A stretch of DNA of 40,983 nucleotides, from contig NZ_AZCZ01000024.1 of the NCBI RefSeq assembly GCF_001434055.1, forward strand, positions 1 to 40,983, given 5' to 3'. The translations under genes and the position numbers were made by a program. This document shows, piece by piece, positions 7,093-14,347 of this stretch; the stretch's first letter is position 1; the number at the start of each line of letters is the position of its first letter. The notes under the pieces are model-generated. The model worked only from the letters and a program-made list of their open reading frames with translations. It was not told where the DNA came from and made no database searches. This DNA comes from Levilactobacillus parabrevis ATCC 53295. GTDB taxonomy: Bacteria; Bacillota; Bacilli; Lactobacillales; Lactobacillaceae.

Positions 7093-9450
7093 ATGATGAA
7101 GTTGAGAAGCAAAATGTTAACGGTTGCAGGAACCGTGCTGGCTGGAATTGGGCTGGGCGTTTTTTGGAATACGGTTGTAGGGGAAGCTTTTACGACAAGC
7201 ATCGATTCCATAATGTCTTCGGAACCTAAAGGACTACACGTTAATGATCAAAATTATTTTACAATTCAAACGAAAATAGGTAATCCGGAGAGTGCGACAA
7301 CTATTCCAAATGCTGCGAAAATTCAAGACGGACCGAACGGGGATGCTGTTCAGGTTTCTTCATTAGGACAACAGAACTCCGGGGGAGCAATTTGGTCAAA
7401 AGGTAAGACTTTCGATATGTATCAGAACCAACGGGCTTCGATGTGGGTTTATGTAAATGGTGGAGATGTCAACGATAAACCCGGGGAAGGGATGGCTTTT
7501 GCCATACAAAATAGTAGTGACTCTGCCTTTTCTGGAACTGGAGAGTCTTTAGGTGTTTGGGGGGTTGATCCTAAGTCAAATGACAACACGATTGCACAAA
7601 CAGCGATTCAGCATAGTTGGGCAATTGAATTTGATACGAGGTTAAATCAAACGATGCCAGCTAGTAATCTAATTATTGCCGATACGACAGCCGATGCTTT
7701 TGATATTGGGACAGTGGATGATATAACTGGTAACAATACTTATAATGGGTTTGGTTACAATCCGACGAATGGAAAGAATGATATCCCACAGACAATTTGG
7801 GGTGAACATATCGCCTCAGATTCTCCGTCGAATACGGGGACTTATGTTCCAAGAACACAGTCTGGGAGAGTCCAAAATGGTTATGACTTTCTTGTTGTGC
7901 CCCATTATGATACAAAGAAGTATAACTATTATGGACTCAAACATGATGGCCTGCTTGAGACTGTTAGAAATGATCATTTTATATCTGATGGGGCTTGGCA
8001 TCATATCACTCTCAATTATGTGGCACCATCTGAGGGTAGTGATACAGGTCAGATGACTTATACTTTTGATGATAAGTATGCGGCGAACGGTGCTCCCAAG
8101 AAGACACAGTGGACTGCAACGGAGAATATTTCTTTGAAGGACCTTGACGTTACAGCGGAAAAGCCAAATGTGTATTGGGGGTTCACTGGAACGACTGGTG
8201 CTCCTGCTTCGGGAGAAACGACGAATTCAGGAACTGAGAATGCTTTGGTTGCGTTTGAGCAAGTTCCAGGACAGGCCAATGTTAATGCGACTACGGACTT
8301 AAAAGATGAAAAAACGGGAGATTCCGCTGATTCAACTCATCCGATTGGCGGTAATGATCGTGTAAAATTAACTTATAAATTGAATTATGAAAGTGGCGAA
8401 AATCCTTGGTCTGAGATTAAGAGTTCTTTGAACCTTCCGGCAAATATTGATTGGGATCAAGGACAAATCACCTACTCCGATGGTTCTGAGGGCTCAACTC
8501 TCAATACGAGCAGTATTAGCAATAATAAGTTGGACGTTAGTGTGAATGCTTTGAGTGATGCCCGAAAACAAGCGGTGATTACGCTTGAGGGGAAAGCTAA
8601 GAATGTATCGGCACAAGATGTGGCGAATACGACTTACTTTAGTGGGAAAAATGCTATTGCAACTGCTACGAGTAATACGTTTAAAATCAATCCGAGATCC
8701 TTTAGTATGAGTATCGACAAAGATTCTAGAAACGTTAATGTTAATGCGGACACGCCAGCTAAGATTACGGGGACGTTTTCTGCTAACGATACCAAAGTGA
8801 CAGCCGAGAACACCAAAATTGCGGCTCGGCTGACCTCTAAAGACGGAACAGTAACTGATATTGACTCTGATAAAATTTCTATTGTGAAGAATGGCGATGG
8901 GAGCTATAGCTTTACTATTCCTGTAGATAAAGTTCCGGCAGGTGATACGGCAGTCGATGTAGTTGCTACTAGTTCGGTGTCTAGTGGGTACACGGATGAA
9001 GATACAGCTAAGCTCCATGGTGGGACCGTTACCTTTGGTGCCACCAGTGGTAAAATCATCTTTAAAAAGACCGTTCTAACTGGGAAGGGCACAACAATTT
9101 CTCGGGATGATTCTAACGGTCCTTGGAGTTTGAATGTCGATAGTTCCCTGGCATCTGGGGCGTGGACACTTTCCGCTCGGACTACGGGGATGCATAGTGT
9201 CAACGTGCCTAGTCAGTCACTGGATGGTAATTTGATTTATAAAAATGGTGATGACGTGACGACTCTGAATACAGTTGATTCACCAATCATGACGAGTCCG
9301 CAGAGCACTGGTGCGCCAACTGAGACCAATATCGCTAGTGATTGGACTAATGATTCTGGCATTCTTCTCGATGTCAATGGGGGAGCCGTCAGCGACGACT
9401 ATATTGGTGAGATCACATGGACACTAGGGTCAGTGCCAAAAGTAAATTGA
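7093..9450 (+). CDS. Secreted L-type lectin with C-terminal WxL cell-wall domain
   Basis: About 785 residues. The N-terminus (MMKLRSKMLTVAGTVL..GLGVFWNTV) is a signal peptide. Residues about 45-255 form a legume-type lectin domain: GMAFAIQN, the hallmark WAIEFDT near 176, and HHITLNYV. Ig-like and Asn/Thr-rich segments follow (about 270-640). The last 110 residues are a WxL domain with WSL at 678, WTL at 691 and WTL at 776, eight residues before the end. WxL domains bind peptidoglycan noncovalently, so this is a surface carbohydrate-binding protein. AAGGGAG lies 5 bases before 7093 and 8 before a second ATG at 7096. Codon use looks more AT-rich than in its neighbours. No DUF916 partner gene is nearby. 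Confidence 0.88.
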   Translation: MMKLRSKMLTVAGTVLAGIGLGVFWNTVVGEAFTTSIDSIMSSEPKGLHVNDQNYFTIQTKIGNPESATTIPNAAKIQDGPNGDAVQVSSLGQQNSGGAIWSKGKTFDMYQNQRASMWVYVNGGDVNDKPGEGMAFAIQNSSDSAFSGTGESLGVWGVDPKSNDNTIAQTAIQHSWAIEFDTRLNQTMPASNLIIADTTADAFDIGTVDDITGNNTYNGFGYNPTNGKNDIPQTIWGEHIASDSPSNTGTYVPRTQSGRVQNGYDFLVVPHYDTKKYNYYGLKHDGLLETVRNDHFISDGAWHHITLNYVAPSEGSDTGQMTYTFDDKYAANGAPKKTQWTATENISLKDLDVTAEKPNVYWGFTGTTGAPASGETTNSGTENALVAFEQVPGQANVNATTDLKDEKTGDSADSTHPIGGNDRVKLTYKLNYESGENPWSEIKSSLNLPANIDWDQGQITYSDGSEGSTLNTSSISNNKLDVSVNALSDARKQAVITLEGKAKNVSAQDVANTTYFSGKNAIATATSNTFKINPRSFSMSIDKDSRNVNVNADTPAKITGTFSANDTKVTAENTKIAARLTSKDGTVTDIDSDKISIVKNGDGSYSFTIPVDKVPAGDTAVDVVATSSVSSGYTDEDTAKLHGGTVTFGATSGKIIFKKTVLTGKGTTISRDDSNGPWSLNVDSSLASGAWTLSARTTGMHSVNVPSQSLDGNLIYKNGDDVTTLNTVDSPIMTSPQSTGAPTETNIASDWTNDSGILLDVNGGAVSDDYIGEITWTLGSVPKVN

Positions 9451-9464
9451 TAAATTGTGTTGTA

Positions 9465-9495
9465 AATCCAACTTCAGCCGAGGCTGGATTTTTTT
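9465..9495 (+). terminator. Terminator of the WxL lectin gene
   Basis: AATCCA pairs with TGGATT around an inner AGCC/GGCT, followed by TTTTT, 15 bases after the stop. Confidence 0.85.
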
Positions 9496-9563
9496 GTGTA
9501 ATCGTTATCGCTGAGCTTAACCAAAAGTTAACGTGGAAAACCACTGGTGTTTTAAGCTTAACC

Positions 9564-9572
9564 TGCTATAAT
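9564..9572 (+). promoter_or_regulatory. Extended -10 promoter of the EAL-GT operon
   Basis: TGC plus TATAAT, 100 bases before the EAL start, with a poor -35. Just upstream AGCTTAACC occurs twice (about 9514 and 9555), with GTTAAC and a GTGGaaaaCCAC hairpin between, which may be a regulator site. Confidence 0.5.
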
Positions 9573-9671
9573 TATTTGGCGGACTAATTAGATAGATAGT
9601 AAATTATATTCTGCAAATCATTTTAAGAATGACGGATGGCTTGTTAAAATAGAATCTGGAGGTGTGAGCAC

Positions 9672-10475
9672 GTGAGCTTAGAACAATTGGAGAGTTACTT
9701 GTTGTGGGCAACAGCCGTTATGGCGGTGATTGTCGTGCTCACCATTATCATTTACTATTGGTATTCGCGGAAAAATTCAAACAATTATCTGGAAAACGAT
9801 GAGATCGAGTTGCGTTACTTTATTCAAAAACAGGTTGACTTTCGGGGTCAAACTACCGGTTACGAGTGTCTACTTCGTCAACATGAGTGGGACGATTCGT
9901 GGTCGTTGCCACAGAACCTAGATTCGTTGCCACTACAACGGGTTATTTTTCTACTGACGGACACCTTCAAGGCTTTGCCCGAGGAACCGATTACGTTATC
10001 GATTAATCTGGAGTATGACCAGATTATCAGTCCAGACTTCCGATATTTTGTTCGCTGGGCACTGTCTCGGATTGCGCCAATGAAGTTGGCGGTGGAGTTC
10101 ACCGCTACGGCCAATCAGCCAAAGTATAAGCGCTGGGTGTTTCGGCAGCGTATTCGTGAGGCCCGGCAGTACGGCATGCGCTTTGGGATTGATAACGTGG
10201 GATCATCCCTGAATAACTTGAAGAGTATCGAATGGATCTTGCCCGAAGTTGATTCACTGAAGTGTTCCATGCGGAGCTTCCGCAAGACTGATCCCAACGA
10301 ATGGTTGGATCTTAACTTGCAGTTCTGGAATCAGCTATCACAGGAAAACCACATTGAGTTAATCTTGATGGGGGTTGAAGACGAGCAGGACCAGCAGCTC
10401 GCAGATCAGTTAAAAATTAAGACGCGGCAGGGCTATCTTTTTGCCCGGCCCAGTAATCCTGGAATGAGGCGTTAG
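9672..10475 (+). CDS. Membrane-anchored EAL-domain protein (c-di-GMP phosphodiesterase or receptor)
   Basis: 267 residues: one transmembrane helix at about 11-30, then a cytoplasmic EAL domain. EAL enzymes hydrolyse c-di-GMP to pGpG. Visible motifs: ECLLR at 65-69 (ExLxR with the metal Glu), SINLEY with N112, E142, K197, GVE with E236, and QGYLFARP at 253-260. The usual DDFG is IDNVG here, so D174 is kept but the second Asp is N175, and the following Glu of the ELTE motif is Ala. Weak catalysis or a pure receptor role is therefore possible. GTG start with GGAGGTG 6 bases upstream. The next gene begins 2 bases after its stop; the operon points to control of a polysaccharide synthase. Confidence 0.85.
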   Translation: MSLEQLESYLLWATAVMAVIVVLTIIIYYWYSRKNSNNYLENDEIELRYFIQKQVDFRGQTTGYECLLRQHEWDDSWSLPQNLDSLPLQRVIFLLTDTFKALPEEPITLSINLEYDQIISPDFRYFVRWALSRIAPMKLAVEFTATANQPKYKRWVFRQRIREARQYGMRFGIDNVGSSLNNLKSIEWILPEVDSLKCSMRSFRKTDPNEWLDLNLQFWNQLSQENHIELILMGVEDEQDQQLADQLKIKTRQGYLFARPSNPGMRR

Positions 10476-10476
10476 T

Positions 10477-10986
10477 GTGCGTGATAAAAAGCAAGATCGG
10501 CAACAACTTTATTCGGATGCGTACTTTGAGAAGGGCCACTGGGGATTAAAGATTCGGCAGACCCTAATTGGCCTCTTGGGTTGGGTCTGCGTGTTTGTCC
10601 CCGTTATCATTACCGTGTTGTCCTTTTGGGCATCTTATAATCCAAAAATTATTCACCTCTGGTCGTATAATGAGGGGATTTTTGAAATTAAATTCATTGG
10701 AGTTCTGCTCCTGTTTGCCTTTGTGCTCGTATCCCTGTTTGCGGTGGGGATGACGATCATCCAGAACCGTAAACGTGATCGGGTCGTTGAACAGTGGCCG
10801 ACATTTAATCCCATTAATCAGCGCAAGCGTGAGACGCAACTCGGTAAGTTCATGGACGAACGATTCGGTGACCAGGAATTTCGAGAGAATGTCCGGCACT
10901 ACCAGGTTAAGCCAGAACAGAATCTAGATACGGATCAGATTCATAAATTGTATGAGCAACACGATTTAAATGATTTAGACGAGTAG
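10477..10986 (+). CDS. Two-TM membrane protein, likely PgaD/IcaD-like partner of the GT2 synthase
   Basis: 169 residues. I do not recognise the family with certainty. It has a short polar N-terminus, two transmembrane segments (about 27-50 and 71-95) joined by a short extracytoplasmic loop, and a charged C-terminal tail of about 75 residues. Its size, topology and place between an EAL gene and a processive GT2 gene resemble PgaD/IcaD, the small subunits of poly-N-acetylglucosamine synthases; this is inference from context. It starts at GTG with TGAGG 8 bases upstream inside the end of the EAL gene, so translation is probably coupled. Fourteen bases separate it from the GT gene. Confidence 0.7.
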   Translation: MRDKKQDRQQLYSDAYFEKGHWGLKIRQTLIGLLGWVCVFVPVIITVLSFWASYNPKIIHLWSYNEGIFEIKFIGVLLLFAFVLVSLFAVGMTIIQNRKRDRVVEQWPTFNPINQRKRETQLGKFMDERFGDQEFRENVRHYQVKPEQNLDTDQIHKLYEQHDLNDLDE

Positions 10987-11000
10987 GAGGTGTCATCGGC

Positions 11001-12329
11001 GTGTCCAATATCTTTATTGACAGTATTCTACGGGCGACTGTGGGAAAAACAGTTTTTAATGTTTTTCTGTTAATCTTGTGTCTATATCCCGTGGTCGGTT
11101 CCTTCTTTTGGTTCGCCGGTGCACTTTCTTACCGTTTCCTGAAGACTAATAAGCGGGACACGGCAGCTGCTGCCAGATACATTCCGGTAGAATATCAGCC
11201 AATGGTCACGATTATGATTCCTGCGCACAATGAGGAAGTTATGATTGAGGAAACGGTTACCTACTTATTTGAAGAACTGAATTACGAGAATTTTGAAGTT
11301 TTAGTGATGAACGATGGGTCGACCGACAAGACCGGAGCGATTATCACGCGATTGCAGGAGAAGTATCCGCGGTTACGGACGGTAGAGATTCTGAAGAATA
11401 AGGGAAAGGCCCACGCCTTTAACATTGGTATGTACTTTGCCAAGGGGGAGTATATCCTTAGCAATGATGCCGATACGATTCCAGAACCGGACGCGCTGAT
11501 GAAGTATATGAATTTCTTCATGAGGGATCGTGATATGAACACGTCGGCCGTGACTGCCAACATGGATGTTCAGAATCGAACGACCTTGCTGGGCAAGTCT
11601 CAGACCGTGGAGTTCACCAGTATCGTGGGCGTTATTAAACGTAGTCAGACCGCCGTCAACGACTCGATGTATGCCTACAGCGGGGCCAACACGTTGTACA
11701 AGAAAGATTTCTTGATCGACGTCGGCGGCTTTCGGCAGAACCGCGCTACTGAAGACATCAGTATTGCCTGGGACCACCAGATGCTGGGCGCCGTGCCACG
11801 CTTTGCCCCAAATATCATCTTTCATATGAATGTGCCGGAAACGATTCGTGACCTCTACCATCAGCGTAAACGGTGGGCACAGGGGGGAACCGAAGTCTGG
11901 TTGACTAATATTAAAAAGTTTCTGCGACACCCTGTTGAGCACCGGTACCAGTGGTCGATGTTTGTGGATTCCACGTTGTCGATCATTTGGTCGTTTTTCT
12001 TCACGATTACGTCGGTTGCTTTCGTTGGATTGATGCTGTATTTCCTATTGACAGGGAACTACGAGCGGCTGATGCATGGTATCGTGATTTCGTTCATTTT
12101 CGTGACGTTTGAAATGTTCGCCGGTTTCATGCAGTTACTGGCGGCGTTACTGTTGGATCACCACGGCGCCAAGATGAAGTATCTCTTCTTTGCGCCGCTG
12201 TACATGCTCTTTTATTGGATGGTCAACCCCATCACGGTGGTTATGACCTTTATTCCGGCACTGAAGACCATTCTGGGGTTTGGTTCGGGAACTTGGGTCA
12301 GTCCTAAGCGGCAGTCGATGAAGAAATAA
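11001..12329 (+). CDS. Processive family-2 glycosyltransferase (PgaC/IcaA-like membrane synthase)
   Basis: 442 residues: an N-terminal transmembrane helix (about 17-45), a GT-A catalytic domain (about 67-300), and three to four C-terminal transmembrane helices (about 320-430). The processive beta-glycan synthase signature is complete: NDGS with D105, the NDADT motif with D156/D158, TED at 250-252 and QRKRW at 288-292. This fits an inverting synthase that polymerises and exports a beta-linked polymer such as poly-GlcNAc. The product cannot be read from sequence. GTG start with TAGGAGG 10 bases upstream. It ends the operon, with no deacetylase or export genes following. Confidence 0.88.
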   Translation: MSNIFIDSILRATVGKTVFNVFLLILCLYPVVGSFFWFAGALSYRFLKTNKRDTAAAARYIPVEYQPMVTIMIPAHNEEVMIEETVTYLFEELNYENFEVLVMNDGSTDKTGAIITRLQEKYPRLRTVEILKNKGKAHAFNIGMYFAKGEYILSNDADTIPEPDALMKYMNFFMRDRDMNTSAVTANMDVQNRTTLLGKSQTVEFTSIVGVIKRSQTAVNDSMYAYSGANTLYKKDFLIDVGGFRQNRATEDISIAWDHQMLGAVPRFAPNIIFHMNVPETIRDLYHQRKRWAQGGTEVWLTNIKKFLRHPVEHRYQWSMFVDSTLSIIWSFFFTITSVAFVGLMLYFLLTGNYERLMHGIVISFIFVTFEMFAGFMQLLAALLLDHHGAKMKYLFFAPLYMLFYWMVNPITVVMTFIPALKTILGFGSGTWVSPKRQSMKK

Positions 12330-12521
12330 GACGCAAACATTGCGGTAAGTGACAGCAATCCAATCATTTTTGGTCGTTGCAATTTGGTATATACCGATAG
12401 CATACCATGTTTGCTGATGCCCGTGTGTAAAGTGTTTGTAAAGGTTATGGGGACATGGTACAAAAGTATTTTGACTACAAATAGACAGCTGGTTAATGGT
12501 TGCTAGCTAAAGAATAATATT

Positions 12522-12560
12522 AAAAAACCGGTGTATCCCAACTTTAATGGGACACACCGG
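12522..12560 (-). terminator. Terminator of the PAP2-mnmM operon
   Basis: A 13-base imperfect stem (CCGGTGT..CCCA with TGGG..ACACCGG) followed on the minus strand by TTTTTT, 37 bases past the mnmM stop. Confidence 0.88.
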
Positions 12561-12596
12561 CTTTACTAGTATCATAAGAAATTTGAGAAAAATCGT

Positions 12597-13163
12597 TTAC
12601 CGCCGTTCAATCGCAAGTAAGAACGGGGGATTATGCACCTGGTTAATGAAGCCGTACTGCAACACCTGGTAGACCCTTTGCGGCAACTGTTGGCAGAAGT
12701 CCACCACAGCATTCCGCTCCGTTTTGCCGCCGGGATGGCCGTAGTAGACAACCAGAATGATCCGACCACCGCGCGGCAGGTGTTTTAGCAATTCGGCCAC
12801 AGCTGCCAGGGTCGTGGTTGGCTGGGTGATCAGTGACTTGTCGCCGCCTGGTAGGTAGCCCAAGTTGAAGATGGCTCCGTTCACTGGCGTTTCAGCCGTG
12901 AGGTAATCCCCAACGTGTTCGTGGCCGGTCGCATGAAGCTCGACCTGAGATGCCAGTCCCGTCAACGTCAACTGCGTCTGTGTTTCCTTGAGTGCCGCCT
13001 CCTGAATGTCGAAGCCAATCACATGGCCCGTTTTGCCGACCAGACTCGCTAGAAAAATCGTATCATGGCCGTTCCCCACGGTGGCGTCGACGACCGTATC
13101 GCCGGGGCCGACACATTCACTGAGCAGGGCGTGACTGTAAGTTAAAGCATTAGGTAAGTTCAT
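12597..13163 (-). CDS. mnmM: Class I SAM-dependent methyltransferase, MnmM/YtqB family
   Basis: 188 residues of the YtqB family, earlier called putative rRNA methylases. Bacillus YtqB was renamed MnmM, the enzyme that makes the final methylation of mnm5(s2)U at tRNA wobble position 34 in bacteria lacking the MnmC methylase domain. The SAM-binding motif VVDATVGNGHDT is at about 24-35, the acidic end of strand 2 at FDIQEA, and the family-specific NLGYLPGGDK near residue 99. Start and upstream stop overlap as TAATG, so it is translationally coupled to the PAP2 gene. A tRNA-modifying enzyme close to leuS and 10 kb from a tRNA cluster is probably coincidence. Confidence 0.9.
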   Translation of the reverse strand: MNLPNALTYSHALLSECVGPGDTVVDATVGNGHDTIFLASLVGKTGHVIGFDIQEAALKETQTQLTLTGLASQVELHATGHEHVGDYLTAETPVNGAIFNLGYLPGGDKSLITQPTTTLAAVAELLKHLPRGGRIILVVYYGHPGGKTERNAVVDFCQQLPQRVYQVLQYGFINQVHNPPFLLAIERR

Positions 13164-13801
13164 TATAAATCATCTCCGTAACGCGTTAGATACCATTGGG
13201 TAACCGTCAACAGGACGAAGCCCGCTGACCAACCGGCGACCACATCGCTAGGGTAGTGGACCCCCACGTAGACCCGTGACAGGCCGATGATGACGATCCA
13301 CAGGCTTAGCACACCAATGAGTAGCCACCGCCAGCCGGTATGCCGGCGCAGTGACCAGCCAATCAGGACAATCACGGTACCCCACAGCAACATGGCCGTA
13401 ATGGAATGGCCGCTGGGAAAGCTGTAGGAGCTGGCCGCAACGAGTCGGTCAACGGTGGGCCGGTCGCGCCGGACCACGTGCTTAATGATACTGTTGCCGA
13501 TTCCCGCCCAGAACAGTACGTTCCAGCCAAGGAAGAGGGCGCCACGATACCGCCGGGCAATCACCAGGCCAGCGATGATCAGTAATGTTATCCAGGTTAC
13601 CGGCTGCGGATTGCCACTTTTAGTAATAGTGATGATCGTCTGCGTCAAGCCATGTGGCAACGGCTGGCGAACCCAGCTGATAATGGTGCGGTCAAACGCA
13701 GCTAGCCAGCTTTGTTGATAAACGACACCAATGAGATCGAGTAAAAAAACAATTCCAGCGGCCATGGTGAACCGCCAGCGAAGCTTAGAAATGGGTGGCA
13801 C
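13163..13801 (-). CDS. PAP2 superfamily membrane phosphatase
   Basis: About 212 residues with five or six transmembrane helices. The three phosphatase motifs are complete: KHVVRRDRP (KxxxxxxRP), PSGH, and SRVYVGVHYPSD (SRxxxxxHxxxD). Family members dephosphorylate undecaprenyl pyrophosphate or phosphatidylglycerophosphate on the outer face. I chose a GTG start at 13801: a perfect AAAGGAGG lies 8 bases upstream, whereas the ATG at 13843 has no ribosome site. First gene of a two-gene operon with mnmM, which starts at its stop codon. Confidence 0.88.
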   Translation of the reverse strand: MPPISKLRWRFTMAAGIVFLLDLIGVVYQQSWLAAFDRTIISWVRQPLPHGLTQTIITITKSGNPQPVTWITLLIIAGLVIARRYRGALFLGWNVLFWAGIGNSIIKHVVRRDRPTVDRLVAASSYSFPSGHSITAMLLWGTVIVLIGWSLRRHTGWRWLLIGVLSLWIVIIGLSRVYVGVHYPSDVVAGWSAGFVLLTVTQWYLTRYGDDL

Positions 13802-13913
13802 GAGGGTCGCCTCCTTTATAAGGTCAAAATTGTCGCGAGTCATAAATGATTCATGATCATCACTTTTGAGTAAATGAGCATCGATATTACTTTTTCGATA
13901 ATCAATCCTATTC

Positions 13914-13922
13914 AGTATAGCA
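13914..13922 (-). promoter_or_regulatory. Extended -10 promoter of the PAP2-mnmM operon
   Basis: On the minus strand TGC precedes TATACT (13914-13919), about 110 bases before the GTG start. The -35 is poor. Confidence 0.45.
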
Positions 13923-14033
13923 CATCGCTCAGGAGAAACCGCTAGCGGACAGCACCTGACGATTTAATTAACGGCGTCGGAAACGCGGTCGTTCCGTCCC
14001 AGCCAGAAAACTGATAAGAATCCCGTGAAACCC

Positions 14034-14062
14034 TTGCTTTTCCGGGGGTGGTTTGCTAAGAT
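14034..14062 (+). promoter_or_regulatory. Promoter of the leuS T-box leader
   Basis: -35 TTGCTT (14034-14039), 17-base spacer, -10 TAAGAT (14057-14062). Transcription would start near 14069, just before Stem I of the T-box. Confidence 0.65.
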
Positions 14063-14068
14063 GAAAAC

Positions 14069-14311
14069 AATTTGATTATTCAAAGACGTTGACGAGAAGT
14101 AGTAGTTCTGGTAGGTATTTAGAAAGCGGATGGTCGCTGCAAATCCGTTACTCCAGGGACGAACTTATCTCCGAGTCACTTCTGCCGCAAGGTGGGCGTT
14201 TGGCGACGTTATCAGCCGGAATGAGCCTCGAAGTTGTTTCGAGGAAATGTAGGTGGTACCGCGCTTAGACGCCCTGCAGGAGCCCATTTTGGGCTGCTGG
14301 GGGCTTTTTTT
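14069..14311 (+). promoter_or_regulatory. T-box riboswitch (leucine) upstream of leuS
   Basis: A tRNA-sensing leader. Stem I is closed by AGAAGT (14095-14100) with ACTTCT (14178-14183). The specifier is CTT at 14164-14166, followed by a purine as usual, or CTC at 14169-14171; both code for leucine. Stem III is CCTCGAA/TTCGAGG, followed by the T-box AGGTGGTACCGCG at 14251-14263. TGGT in the bulge would pair with ACCA, fitting the discriminator A of tRNA-Leu. Uncharged tRNA-Leu would stabilise the antiterminator and turn on leuS. Confidence 0.93.
14271..14311 (+). terminator. T-box regulated intrinsic terminator
   Basis: GCCC..CAG..AGCCCA pairs with TGGGCT..CTG..GGGC, followed by seven T. The 5' side lies just behind the T-box, so antiterminator and terminator compete. 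Confidence 0.9.
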
Positions 14312-14347
14312 GTGGCACGACGTTAATTGAGAAAGGGAGCGAAATTT

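Noticed and set aside
9496-9671. A c-di-GMP riboswitch in front of the EAL operon
   Set aside because: The conserved GEMM bases and its two-hairpin core are not visible; only a promoter and short repeats are seen.
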